This document shows positions 33,743 through 41,758 of a DNA stretch of 64,000 bases, in pieces (within the stretch, counting starts at the first letter, position 1; each line of letters begins with the position of its first letter). Origin of the DNA: Leifsonia aquatica H1aii (GTDB taxonomy: Bacteria; Actinomycetota; Actinomycetes; Actinomycetales; Microbacteriaceae); the NCBI RefSeq assembly GCF_000633535.1, contig NZ_AYMR01000009.1:574458-638457 (forward strand). The letters run 5' to 3'. The notes under the pieces were generated by a model. The model did not search any database, was not told the origin of the DNA, and saw only the letters and a list, made by a program, of their open reading frames with translations. Position numbers and translations under genes: made by a program.

Positions 33743-34492
33743 ATGGCAAAGGGACAGACGTTTGAGAAAGTCACGGCGGCTGATGTGGCGGCTGCGCAGG
33801 TCGCGCTCGATGAAGGTCGGGAGCGGCTTGAACAGCTTCACAACGCCTTCGTGGACGGTCGAGGCGAATGGCAGGACTACATCGATCAGAAGGCTGTGAT
33901 CGAGTTCGCTGAGGCGCAGGTGCTTCGAGTCGCTGCGGACAAGCGAAAGTACGACGAGCAGGTTCGTCAGGTCGCGTTGGCCGATCTCCGTGAAGAGATT
34001 GACGCCTACTCCCTCAAGTCAGGGGACGTCCTTCTGGAGGGATTTGAGGCAGTGGAGTCTGCCCTGGGCGCCTTCCGCAAGCTCTTCGATGACCGTAACG
34101 CAGTCGTGCGCAAGTGGTCCCAGTCGATGAAGGATCTGGATGTTCCCCTCTTGGACGTAACCCGCCTAGTGCCGCCCGCCTCCGAGCACGGACTCGGGTG
34201 GCGCGATGGGGCCGGCGACATGTCGATTCAGGCTGGCGAGCGCCAATTCCAGCTCATCTTTCCGGACCGGTACTTGGCGGATCTGTTCAACGGGGCCAGC
34301 CATCTTGATGTGCTCAAGACGGAACTGAAGGAAATCGACCATGAGTTGCCTGGGTACCCGGACGACGCCCTGTTCTTCCGCAAGCACGATGGCGCCCTGT
34401 TTGTCACTAGCCCCAGCAGTCCGTTCTCGCCCGAGATCATGCAGCGTGACGGGCTCGAGCAGATCACGCGCGAGGAGGCGCTGAATGGTTGA
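33743..34492 (+). CDS. Coiled-coil phage-type protein
   Basis: 249 residues. The N-terminal half is a long helix/coiled coil (KVTAADVAAAQVALDEGRER, IEFAEAQVLRVAADKRKYDE). The C-terminal half is mixed alpha/beta (GDMSIQAGERQFQLIFPDRY, DDALFFRKHDGALFVTSP). I tested it as a capsid or scaffold by eye and saw no HK97-type features. It starts one base after the previous stop and overlaps the next gene by 8 bp. Function unknown. Confidence 0.6.
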   Translation: MAKGQTFEKVTAADVAAAQVALDEGRERLEQLHNAFVDGRGEWQDYIDQKAVIEFAEAQVLRVAADKRKYDEQVRQVALADLREEIDAYSLKSGDVLLEGFEAVESALGAFRKLFDDRNAVVRKWSQSMKDLDVPLLDVTRLVPPASEHGLGWRDGAGDMSIQAGERQFQLIFPDRYLADLFNGASHLDVLKTELKEIDHELPGYPDDALFFRKHDGALFVTSPSSPFSPEIMQRDGLEQITREEALNG

Positions 34493-34964
34493 GCAGCGAA
34501 GCGCTGGTTGGGTCGCCAAGGCCACCCCTGACCAGATACACGAAGCCCTTCACGCGGGCGAACTGGCGGTGTACATGGGTGGCAAGACGGACTCCGAGAG
34601 CGCACAGGAAGCCCACGTGAAGGGGACACCGGATCGTCTCTACGCTGAAGCGTTTGGGTTCGATTCGTACGCACAGATGAAAGCCGTGGTGAACGCACAC
34701 GGCTCAACCATGGTCACTGCGATTCGGCAGGGCATGTCGCCGGATCAGTTGGCGAAACTCGACTGGTTGGAGTCGGCGTCTCCTGAGGAGGCATACGCGG
34801 CTGAGAAGGCCGGCGAACTGAATCTGCTGCTGGGCCGGGGTAATCACAAGGGCACTGAGGGTGACGGAATCATCCGTTCGGCGGGGAGCGCCGCATCCAA
34901 TTCCGACATCAGCGAGGTCGAAGCGTCCGCCGAGTACCAGGCTGCGGTGGCGGGCGACCAGTGA
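34485..34964 (+). CDS. Protein with duplicated W-AGEL motif
   Basis: 159 residues. A motif of about 25 residues occurs twice: W..KATPDQIHEALHAGELAVYMGG near the start (from residue 9) and W..SASPEEAYAAEKAGELNLLLGR near residue 85, with the pattern W-x3-A-[ST]-P-[DE]-x4-A-x2-AGEL-x3-[ML]-G. A region between them has YAEAFGFDSYAQMKAVVNAHG. Such a repeat suggests two copies of a small binding unit. It is placed two genes before the tape measure gene, where tail assembly chaperones usually stand. Confidence 0.6.
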   Translation: MVEQRSAGWVAKATPDQIHEALHAGELAVYMGGKTDSESAQEAHVKGTPDRLYAEAFGFDSYAQMKAVVNAHGSTMVTAIRQGMSPDQLAKLDWLESASPEEAYAAEKAGELNLLLGRGNHKGTEGDGIIRSAGSAASNSDISEVEASAEYQAAVAGDQ

Positions 34965-35272
34965 CGGCGATCCCCACCGATCAGGTGATCGCGGAGCTAC
35001 TCAATTCGGTCATCATGTCGGTGAACGACCCGGACCGCTCGCAGGCGAATCGGCTGCGGCAGTGGTCGGCGCAGCAGAAGGATCCCGCAGAGTTTCGGAT
35101 GCTGCTCCTTGAGGGTGCGGTCGAACTGTTTGCGGACACGCTGACACAAGCTATCGGCCGCGCAGAGGCCCTCGAAATCCTGAACGTCTATCGGGGGCGA
35201 GTCGAGGCGCTTATCCTCGAGCGCCAGCTGCTCGGGCAGGACGTCGTGCGCGACGGCTGGTCGCTCGCCTAA
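34961..35272 (+). CDS. Possible tail assembly chaperone
   Basis: 103 residues, almost wholly helical (DQVIAELLNSVIMSVNDP, EFRMLLLEGAVELFADTLTQAIGRAEALEILNVY, VEALILERQLLG). The GTG start overlaps the previous stop. Immediate position before the tape measure gene fits a tail assembly chaperone, but I see no slippery frameshift site joining the two frames. A weak stem-loop (35299-35318) separates it from the tape measure gene. Confidence 0.5.
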   Translation: MTAIPTDQVIAELLNSVIMSVNDPDRSQANRLRQWSAQQKDPAEFRMLLLEGAVELFADTLTQAIGRAEALEILNVYRGRVEALILERQLLGQDVVRDGWSLA

Positions 35273-35341
35273 ATCACAGAACTACGAAGCATTTACATAG
35301 CCGCTCTTCGGGGCGGCTTCTGCATTTAGAGGGGAGTTTAG

Positions 35342-38038
35342 ATGGCGGCGGAAGGCCCAACGACTGCCGGCAGCATCAAGGGGACCCTGAAACTTGATGC
35401 GTCTGACTGGTTTGACAAGTTGGCGGCGGCGGATGCTGCGGCTCGCAAGCTGGGTTCGGTAGATCCGACTGTTCGGGTTGGTGCGGATACTGCTGCTGCG
35501 GATTCGAAGTTGGCGGCCACGCAGGCGACTGCGAACCGGTTGGGGGCTTCGTCTCCGAAGATCAGCATTGATGTGAATGCTGCTGCGGTGGCGGCGAAGC
35601 TGGCGGCGGTTGAGGCTGCAACACGGAAGCTTGCAATTGCAAATGAGGCTACCCGGCTTTCGTATAGTCGCCTGGACGCGATTCAGGGTCGTGAGGGTGT
35701 GTCGGCGTTGCAGGTGGCTGCCGCTCACTTGGCTGCATCGCGTGCTGAGGAGACAGAGAAGAACGCGACAGATCGTCTTACTGCTGCTAAGGCGGCGTTG
35801 GCGGCGACTACCGCAGCGGCTGCGTCGGCTACTGGTGATGAGACGGCTGCGGAAGAGAAGTCGGCGGCGTCGAAGAAGCTCAGCATCCAGCGTTGGCAGT
35901 TGATCGCTGGGGCGATCGCAGCTTTGATTCCGTTGCTTGCCCCATTGGCTGGCTATGCGGTTGGCGTGGCCGGTGCGCTGGCCGGTATGGGCGCCGCCGG
36001 GGCGCTGGCGATCTACGGCATCGTGAAAGCGGTCAAGGACGGCACGGCTGCCGGAATCGAGTACAAGTCGGGCCTCGACTTGCTTAAGGGCTCGCTTGAT
36101 CAATTGGGGAACACGGCCGCGCTCGCCATGCTCGGGTCCTTCCAGCGAGCCGTCTACGCGATCACGGTGGCGATGCCGTCTCTGAATTCGCAGATCGACA
36201 CGTTCTCGCGGATCCTCGGTAATGCCGGAGTCGCTGTCCTTTCCGGGGTCATCAACGCGTTGCGGATCCTTAACCCGTTGTTCGTTGAGGCGTCGGCGTA
36301 CATCCTTCAACTGGCGCGAGGGTTCCAGTCGTGGACGCACGACGGTGGCTTGCAGAAGTTCACCGACTACGCGCGCACACAACTCCCGGTGGTTGCCACC
36401 ATGCTGGGTTCACTCGCCTCAGCCGCACTCCACATTGTTGAGGCGTTCGCCCCACTGGGAACGCTCGTCGTTCAAGGCCTGACAGCTTTGGGTGGCGCGA
36501 TCAACGCCATCCCGCTACCGGTGCTCTTGAGCGTGGTGACGGGTGCTGCCGCAGCATTCGCGGCCTTCAAACTCTGGGGAATGATCGCTCCGATTCTTGC
36601 CGGTGTCGCTACTGCGATCGGCAACCTCGGTGTCGCCGTGCAGCTAGCAGAGGGTCCGATCGGTTGGATCACCGCTGGCGTCTCGGCGCTGGCCGCTGTG
36701 CTGGCAGTGAGCGTCACTACGACTCAGGATGCGGCGCAGGGTGCCGTGGATTATGCGAACGCGTTGAAACAGGACAACGACGCGATCGGAGAGAACGTTC
36801 GCCTGCTGGCCGTGAAGAACCTCCACGACAGCGGTGCTCTCAAGTCGGGCCACGAGCTGGGGCTTTCCACGAAGACCCTGACAGAGGCTGCGATCGGGAA
36901 CGCTGCGGCCATGTCGAAGGTCAATGCGGTGCTGTCTCAGGTGAAGGGCACCACTGGGGCCGTCGGGTCTGCCACGGGTGGTCTGTCGCAGGAGCAGTAC
37001 AAATTGCAGGGTGCCGCTAACGATGTGCGCAACGTTCTGGGTCAGCAGAATGATGAGCTTGCGTCGGCGAAGATCCGGAACCAGGAGGCGAAGGATGCAA
37101 CGGCTGGTTCGACGGCGGCGACGTTGGAGAACGTGGACGCGGTTACGGCGTTGAAGAATGCCACGGATGCGGCGTCGGCGGCGACCGACAAGTTTGCCAA
37201 GCAGCTTGCTGGGATCGGTCAGGTCAACATGGATGCGTCGCAGGCGAGCATTGCGTACAACCAGTCCGTTGCTGACGCTGCGGCTGCCGCGAAGCAGTAC
37301 GGCAAAGGGCTGGATGAGACGACGGAGGCTGGTCGACGCAACATGTCGGCCCTCAACGGGATTGCATCTTCGGCCATCCAGTTGGTGTCTGCGCAGGCTC
37401 AGGCCGGCGCATCCTCCGACCAGCTCACCGCGAACATGGGGACTGCCCGGCAGGCCTTCATCAACGCCGCTCAGGCTGCCGGCGCTACAGCCGATCAGGC
37501 GGCACACCTTGCTGATCAGTACGGGTTGATTCCGGGCAACGTCTCGACGGCGTTCCACACCTCCGGTGCTGACGCTGCCGTGGAGGCAGCGAATGACGTG
37601 CAGGCTGCTTTGGCTGCAATCGACCGTTCGATCACTATCCGGGTGAACACGATCAACACGAATGCCACGAACCCGAATGTTGGGTTCGGTTTGGGTGACG
37701 GTCACCGTGACGGTGGCACCATCGGTGCCGCTAACGGGATGACCGTACCCGGAGTGGGGTCACCACACCGGGACTCCGTGCGAGCCATGCTGGCAGCCTC
37801 TGAGGAGGTCATCTCGAACCGGTTTGGGCAGGCGTCGAACAATCGCACTTTGTTGAAGCTGATCAACAAGGGTGCAAACCCGAGTCAGATTGCCGCGTAT
37901 GCGAACGCCAAAGCGGGTCGCGACGCAGCTCCGGCCGTCACGAACATTACGCACAATCACACATGGAACGTGACCGCGTCGGATCCGACGCAGCTTACGC
38001 AGTCGGTTGCGATGCGTCTCAACGCAAGGAAGGTCTAA
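35342..38038 (+). CDS. Phage tail tape measure protein
   Basis: 898 residues, the largest gene of the element. It is Ala-rich with tandem segments at the N-terminus (KLAAADAAARKLGS, KLAATQATANRLGA, KLAAVEAATRKLAI), a central hydrophobic region (IAGAIAALIPLLAPLAGYAVGVAG, about 195-225), and a C-terminal part with GGTIGAANGMTVPGVGS, typical of siphovirus tape measures. The protein sets tail length and lines the tube; at about 0.15 nm per residue the tail would be near 135 nm. Its presence without head genes is central to the satellite reading. Confidence 0.9.
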   Translation: MAAEGPTTAGSIKGTLKLDASDWFDKLAAADAAARKLGSVDPTVRVGADTAAADSKLAATQATANRLGASSPKISIDVNAAAVAAKLAAVEAATRKLAIANEATRLSYSRLDAIQGREGVSALQVAAAHLAASRAEETEKNATDRLTAAKAALAATTAAAASATGDETAAEEKSAASKKLSIQRWQLIAGAIAALIPLLAPLAGYAVGVAGALAGMGAAGALAIYGIVKAVKDGTAAGIEYKSGLDLLKGSLDQLGNTAALAMLGSFQRAVYAITVAMPSLNSQIDTFSRILGNAGVAVLSGVINALRILNPLFVEASAYILQLARGFQSWTHDGGLQKFTDYARTQLPVVATMLGSLASAALHIVEAFAPLGTLVVQGLTALGGAINAIPLPVLLSVVTGAAAAFAAFKLWGMIAPILAGVATAIGNLGVAVQLAEGPIGWITAGVSALAAVLAVSVTTTQDAAQGAVDYANALKQDNDAIGENVRLLAVKNLHDSGALKSGHELGLSTKTLTEAAIGNAAAMSKVNAVLSQVKGTTGAVGSATGGLSQEQYKLQGAANDVRNVLGQQNDELASAKIRNQEAKDATAGSTAATLENVDAVTALKNATDAASAATDKFAKQLAGIGQVNMDASQASIAYNQSVADAAAAAKQYGKGLDETTEAGRRNMSALNGIASSAIQLVSAQAQAGASSDQLTANMGTARQAFINAAQAAGATADQAAHLADQYGLIPGNVSTAFHTSGADAAVEAANDVQAALAAIDRSITIRVNTINTNATNPNVGFGLGDGHRDGGTIGAANGMTVPGVGSPHRDSVRAMLAASEEVISNRFGQASNNRTLLKLINKGANPSQIAAYANAKAGRDAAPAVTNITHNHTWNVTASDPTQLTQSVAMRLNARKV

Positions 38039-38040
38039 AG

Positions 38041-38943
38041 ATGCCGAACGGTCCAGGAAACCTGTCATGGTCGATGCCGCCTCGAGAGGATGACGGAGTC
38101 CGCGCGCAACGTGACCTTGAGCGTGCTCAGCGGGAGGCTAATGCGGCCCAGTCTGGTCAGGCGATGCAGGTTGGTGCTGGCGGCATTCTCGTCAACAATG
38201 GTGGCTCGATAACCATTCAGGGCACCGGTTCGTTGAACACGAATGGTGCGATCAACACCACCGGTTCAATTAGCGCATCGACAACGGTGACTGCCGGTAC
38301 GAACATCACTGCTGGTGGTTTCATTCAGGCAGGCGGGAACATCAGCACGACAAGCGGTGCCCTGTCTTGTACCGGGAACATCACGTCAACGGGTGGCGCT
38401 TTGACTGTCTCGGGTACGGCGACGGCTGGCGGGTTCAGCACGGGCGGTTCTGTTGGCGCAGCATCTGTAAGCGCTAGCGGTGGGGTGTCAGGGAGTTCGG
38501 GCACGTTCTCGAGCAGCCTGAACAGTGTGGGGGCCTATAACACTGATGTCAGCTCGTTGCCTGGCGCACGTCAGACGGTGTGGCAGCACAACTCGGGTGT
38601 GTATGGGTTTGCTCCGTCGACGCGTGAGGCGAAGGTGAACCTGTCGGATCTGCCATTTACGGCGGTGGATGCTCGAGCGGTGCGCGGCTACCTGTTCCAG
38701 TACAAGGGGCAGCAGGCGATCCGGGACGACCCGGAGAATGCGAACTATGACCCTGCTTACAAGGTGCCGTGGGATGTGGGTTTGATGGCGGAAGACCTCA
38801 TCGCACACAACATGGCCTGTTTCGTCGTGTTCGAGGAGGACGGGGTGACGGCGAAGACGATCAACTACGACCTCTTCGGTGCCATCGTGCCGCTGGTCTT
38901 GGACGCCGACACCGATCGCCGGCTTCGGGAACTGGGCGCGTGA
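38041..38943 (+). CDS. Tail fibre/tip protein with S74-type chaperone domain
   Basis: 300 residues. After a helical start (ERAQREANAAQSGQ) it has a Gly/Thr/Ser/Asn-rich repetitive region (about 45-175) of short beta repeats such as NTNGAINTTGSISAS, expected for a trimeric fibre shaft. The end carries APSTREAKVNLSDLPF and DVGLMAEDLIAHNM, which match intramolecular chaperone (peptidase S74) ends with their Ser-x4-Lys pair. It is probably cleaved after trimerisation and binds the host surface. It starts 2 bp after the tape measure stop. Confidence 0.85.
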   Translation: MPNGPGNLSWSMPPREDDGVRAQRDLERAQREANAAQSGQAMQVGAGGILVNNGGSITIQGTGSLNTNGAINTTGSISASTTVTAGTNITAGGFIQAGGNISTTSGALSCTGNITSTGGALTVSGTATAGGFSTGGSVGAASVSASGGVSGSSGTFSSSLNSVGAYNTDVSSLPGARQTVWQHNSGVYGFAPSTREAKVNLSDLPFTAVDARAVRGYLFQYKGQQAIRDDPENANYDPAYKVPWDVGLMAEDLIAHNMACFVVFEEDGVTAKTINYDLFGAIVPLVLDADTDRRLRELGA

Positions 38944-39030
38944 GTTCAAATGACGGTGGGTCATGACAGGCTAAATCGACATCCCAAGCACTCGCTGAAA
39001 AGACGCTACTATCGCGAAAGGGAGGGCAAA

Positions 39031-39522
39031 TTGCTCGTAAAAGATGCGGCACGAATCGCTGCCGAAAATGCTCTCGCTGAGCATTGGAATGGCAAGTTTC
39101 CTGTCGACCCAGTTGCGATTGCCGAGGGCTTCGACATTACCGTCTGGCTAGACGCGCTGGATGACGATATTTCTGGGGCGATTGTCGCTGACGGCGAGAA
39201 GGTTCAGATATTTCTGGCTGAGGACGAGCCTTTCGAGCGCCAGACCTTTACCTGCGCCCACGAGATTGGCCACTACTTGGAGCGCACGGCCGCGCGAGAC
39301 GACGACTACTCCTTCAAGGACACGCGGAGTCCTCATGGCTATGACCTCCACGAGTTCTACGCCGACGAATTCGCAGGGAACCTTCTCATGCCGGCGGAGA
39401 AGTTCGTTGAGCTGTACGAGCAGGGAATGAGCACCAGCTTGCTCGCCGACTTTTTCGGTGTCAGCCGTCCGGCGGTAAGGAAGCGTGTCGAACGCCTCCG
39501 GAACGATGGCAGACTCGGGTGA
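39031..39522 (+). CDS. ImmA/IrrE-family metallo-endopeptidase
   Basis: 163 residues from the TTG at 39031, placed by GGGAGGG; an ATG at 38950 without an SD is the alternative. The zinc site TCAHEIGHYLER (HExxH) is followed by EFYADEFAGNLLMPAEKF, the third-ligand region of the ImmA/IrrE family. A C-terminal helix-turn-helix-like end (LLADFFGVSRPAVRKRVERL) is included. Such proteases usually cleave a paired Xre-type repressor; none is encoded next to it. It overlaps the next gene by 4 bp. Confidence 0.88.
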   Translation: MLVKDAARIAAENALAEHWNGKFPVDPVAIAEGFDITVWLDALDDDISGAIVADGEKVQIFLAEDEPFERQTFTCAHEIGHYLERTAARDDDYSFKDTRSPHGYDLHEFYADEFAGNLLMPAEKFVELYEQGMSTSLLADFFGVSRPAVRKRVERLRNDGRLG

Positions 39523-40043
39523 CCGAAAAGGGTGACTCGGGGGGCGACGCAGATGAAGGCGGCGATTTCGATCAAGCGCAGTTCAGTCGACTCAATTCGA
39601 TTGACGTTCAACGCAAGTACCAAGTTGGGGACATTATTCGACTTGGCGTCTCCTCAGGTAGCCGTGTTGCTTCTGACGCTAGACGCAGTGAGCAGATCGA
39701 TGCTGAGCAGCAATCGAGAAAGATTGAGCTTGAACTTCACGAGAAGCAGCTTGACAAGCTTCAGCAGATGCAGGATCAGCGGCGGCGGTTCTTTCTATGG
39801 GCCATCATCGCGATTTCTGGCGTGCTTACCTTCAGCGCTTTCGCGTTCGTCTGGTATCTCGTGGCCAAGGGGAGCGAAATCGATTCGGCCGTCATGATCG
39901 CATGGCTTTCGACGTCACTCCTGGAGACTTTGGGACTCGGGTACATCATTGCTAACTACCTATTCGAGGGGAACCTACGTCCGTCGAGCAGCCTCGCCCG
40001 CCGTGCTCAGAACACCACAGGCGGGAAGTCTGGTACCGATTAA
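39519..40043 (+). CDS. Membrane protein with coiled coil, paired with ImmA-type protease
   Basis: 174 residues: a charged N-terminus, a coiled coil (about 55-88, QQSRKIELELHEKQLDKLQQ), two membrane helices (FFLWAIIAISGVLTFSAFAFVWYLV and MIAWLSTSLLETLGLGYIIANYLF) and a short tail. The ATGA overlap with the protease gene suggests they work together. The layout (sensor-like coil and membrane pore-like helices) would fit superinfection exclusion or abortive infection; that is a guess from layout. Confidence 0.65.
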   Translation: MTEKGDSGGDADEGGDFDQAQFSRLNSIDVQRKYQVGDIIRLGVSSGSRVASDARRSEQIDAEQQSRKIELELHEKQLDKLQQMQDQRRRFFLWAIIAISGVLTFSAFAFVWYLVAKGSEIDSAVMIAWLSTSLLETLGLGYIIANYLFEGNLRPSSSLARRAQNTTGGKSGTD

Positions 40044-40603
40044 GGCTTGAACGGCGTCTCGCACTGCGGGTAGCTCGGATCAGGCAGTTGGATGTGGAAG
40101 CAGATTTCCGGCAGGCATGACGTGTCGTTGGGGCCGTCGCCGCTGTTGGCTTGACTCCCGGCAGGGCATTTGATCGGACCGGTTGGGGCAGCGTCATCTG
40201 AGGTTGACGGCTGATCGGCTGCGGCTTGGCGGTTGGCTTCTTCTTGGGCGGCCTGTTGTGCGGCGAGTGCGGCTGCGACTTTTGCTGCGGCAGCCTGTTC
40301 GGCAGCAACACGTGCTGCTTCCTGTTCGGCGACGATAGCAGCAATGTGCTTCACCTGACTGGCCTGCACCGCGGATTCGTTCAACGCAGCATCATCGGCT
40401 GCGGCTGTGGTGAGGGTTGCCCCAACGGTTTTCACCTGGGACATGAGCTGTTGGTGGGCTGCGGCACCGGCTTGAGCGTTGGCAACGATTGCGTATCCGC
40501 CAACACCCAGTCCGGCGAGAAGCACGGCGGCGATGCTGCCGCCGATGATGCGCGCCTTGAGGCTGGTGGGTCGTTCCCCCTGAGTGTTGCTCATGTCTGG
40601 CAT
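40040..40603 (-). CDS. Membrane-anchored Ala/Gln-rich protein
   Basis: 187 residues on the opposite strand, overlapping the previous gene end by 4 bp. One N-terminal membrane helix (IIGGSIAAVLLAGLGVGGYAIVA, about 20-42), then an extracytoplasmic coiled coil rich in Ala, Gln and Glu, a spacer and a C-terminal Cys-containing segment (KCPAGSQ, SCLPEICF, YPQCETPF; four cysteines that could pair). It may be a surface-exposed lysogenic-conversion or exclusion protein. No family is recognised. Confidence 0.65.
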   Translation of the reverse strand: MPDMSNTQGERPTSLKARIIGGSIAAVLLAGLGVGGYAIVANAQAGAAAHQQLMSQVKTVGATLTTAAADDAALNESAVQASQVKHIAAIVAEQEAARVAAEQAAAAKVAAALAAQQAAQEEANRQAAADQPSTSDDAAPTGPIKCPAGSQANSGDGPNDTSCLPEICFHIQLPDPSYPQCETPFKP

Positions 40604-40764
40604 CTTAAAAGCCGGTCAACTGCATTAAAAGCTCAGAGAAGTTATTAATTCGCGCGGCAGCCCAACTTCGTCCCGGCGTAGGCTGGCGTCGCTCCCCGGG
40701 TGGGTGAGGAGTGTCGGCAGATTAGCGCCGCGATCCCGCTACTCGGGGAGCCCCATCGTCTGAT

Positions 40765-40785
40765 GGTGATACCTGGGGTATCACC
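40765..40785. promoter_or_regulatory. Perfect inverted repeat, possible operator
   Basis: GGTGATACC-TGG-GGTATCACC, 9-bp arms. It lies downstream of the small minus-strand gene and upstream of the Ala/Gln-rich gene region, without a T-run. It looks like a repressor-type site; the cognate protein is unknown. Confidence 0.4.
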
Positions 40786-40798
40786 TGTGGGAGTGCGA

Positions 40799-41068
40799 CT
40801 AGCCGGCAGGGTGCGGGTTGGGTGGCCCACTCCAATACCCCTTGGGTGATCCACCGTCATATAACACAAGACTGTCGGCACGCTCGAGCGAATCACACAC
40901 CGCCATCAGGCGGCGATCTGCCGGGTCTAGATCCCACCGGATCAGCAGGTACTGGTCTTTGCCGCTCTTGTCTGTGTACCGGCGTATGACCGCTTTGGGG
41001 ATCACTTTGTCGTCGCGCATCACCAACCAGGTGTCCCGGTCGTAACGGATAGGGCGAGGGCGCGTCAC
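40799..41068 (-). CDS. Small hypothetical protein beside the SOS box
   Basis: 89 residues from the GTG at 41068. Compact basic/acidic sequence: DTWLVMRDDKVIPKAVIRRYTDKSGKDQYLLIRWDLDPADRRLMAVCDSLERAD. No domain is recognised. Its start lies 9 bp from a LexA-type box shared with the divergent gene, so it is probably SOS-inducible. A role in element induction or damage response is possible by position. Confidence 0.6.
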   Translation of the reverse strand: MTRPRPIRYDRDTWLVMRDDKVIPKAVIRRYTDKSGKDQYLLIRWDLDPADRRLMAVCDSLERADSLVLYDGGSPKGYWSGPPNPHPAG

Positions 41069-41076
41069 GCATTCAT

Positions 41077-41092
41077 TAGAACATATGTTCGA
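41077..41092. promoter_or_regulatory. LexA-type SOS box
   Basis: TAGAACATATGTTCGA matches the actinobacterial SOS consensus TCGAAC-N4-GTTCGA at 11 of 12 fixed positions, with a perfect 12-bp palindromic core. It lies in the short gap between two divergent genes, where LexA would block both. Confidence 0.75.
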
Positions 41093-41110
41093 TTGCGTAC
41101 CTATGCCAGT

Positions 41111-41755
41111 ATGACTGGCATGGCATCGACCACGTGCGCGTTCTGCGGAGCATTCAGCCACATGACACCCCGCTGGGGCGACAGCTTTCAGAAAGATGAC
41201 CGCAGGATTGGGGTACTCGCCTCTACTTGCGATCAATGCGGCTTTATCAACATCGTGACGGGCGTGGTCGAGTACACGGGCCTCGCAGCCATCAAGCTTG
41301 ACGAACTCATCGACAAAGGCGCCATGAAGTCGGCCAGATGGTTGCCGCGTAGCGTCAAAGAAGAACAGTTCAGTGATGTTCCTGAGCACATCTCTCAGGC
41401 CGCAGGTGAAGCCGTCTCCTGCCAGAGTGTTGGAGCGAATCGTGCAGCAATTCTGATGGCGCGGACCGTGATCGAGGCGACGGCGAAGGAGAAGGGGGTC
41501 ACCTCGGGAAGTCTGGTAGCCAAGATCGACAATCTGAAAGAACTGTCTCTCATTCGCCCCGATATCGCGGAGGCTGCTCACGAAATCCGCCTTATCGGCA
41601 ACGACATGGCGCACGGTGATAATCTCCAAGGCGTAACGAGCGAAGAGGCCGAGGAGGTTCTCGAACTCATGTCAGAGGTGCTCGCGGAAGTCTTCCAGGG
41701 ACCGGCGCGCCTCGCAGCCAGAAGAGCGAAGCGCTTAGCAGCTGCCTCGGACTAA
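41111..41755 (+). CDS. DUF4145-domain protein
   Basis: 214 residues from the ATG at 41111. An N-terminal zinc-ribbon-like pair (TTCAFCG, STCDQCGF) is followed by the helical DUF4145 region (ANRAAILMARTVIEATAKEKG, LSLIRPDIAEAAHEIRLIGNDMAHGD). DUF4145 occurs in restriction and defence contexts and in phage elements; no activity is settled. It is divergent from the small gene across the SOS box and followed 3 bp later by a membrane coiled-coil gene, probably one transcript. Confidence 0.8.
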   Translation: MTGMASTTCAFCGAFSHMTPRWGDSFQKDDRRIGVLASTCDQCGFINIVTGVVEYTGLAAIKLDELIDKGAMKSARWLPRSVKEEQFSDVPEHISQAAGEAVSCQSVGANRAAILMARTVIEATAKEKGVTSGSLVAKIDNLKELSLIRPDIAEAAHEIRLIGNDMAHGDNLQGVTSEEAEEVLELMSEVLAEVFQGPARLAARRAKRLAAASD

Positions 41756-41758
41756 GCC

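Noticed and set aside
33743..34492. Coiled-coil protein as capsid or scaffold
   Set aside because: No HK97-fold features by eye and too short for capsid plus delta domain; left as unknown.
34930..34975. Programmed frameshift between the two genes before the tape measure
   Set aside because: The genes overlap by 4 bp, but no slippery heptamer was visible at the junction.
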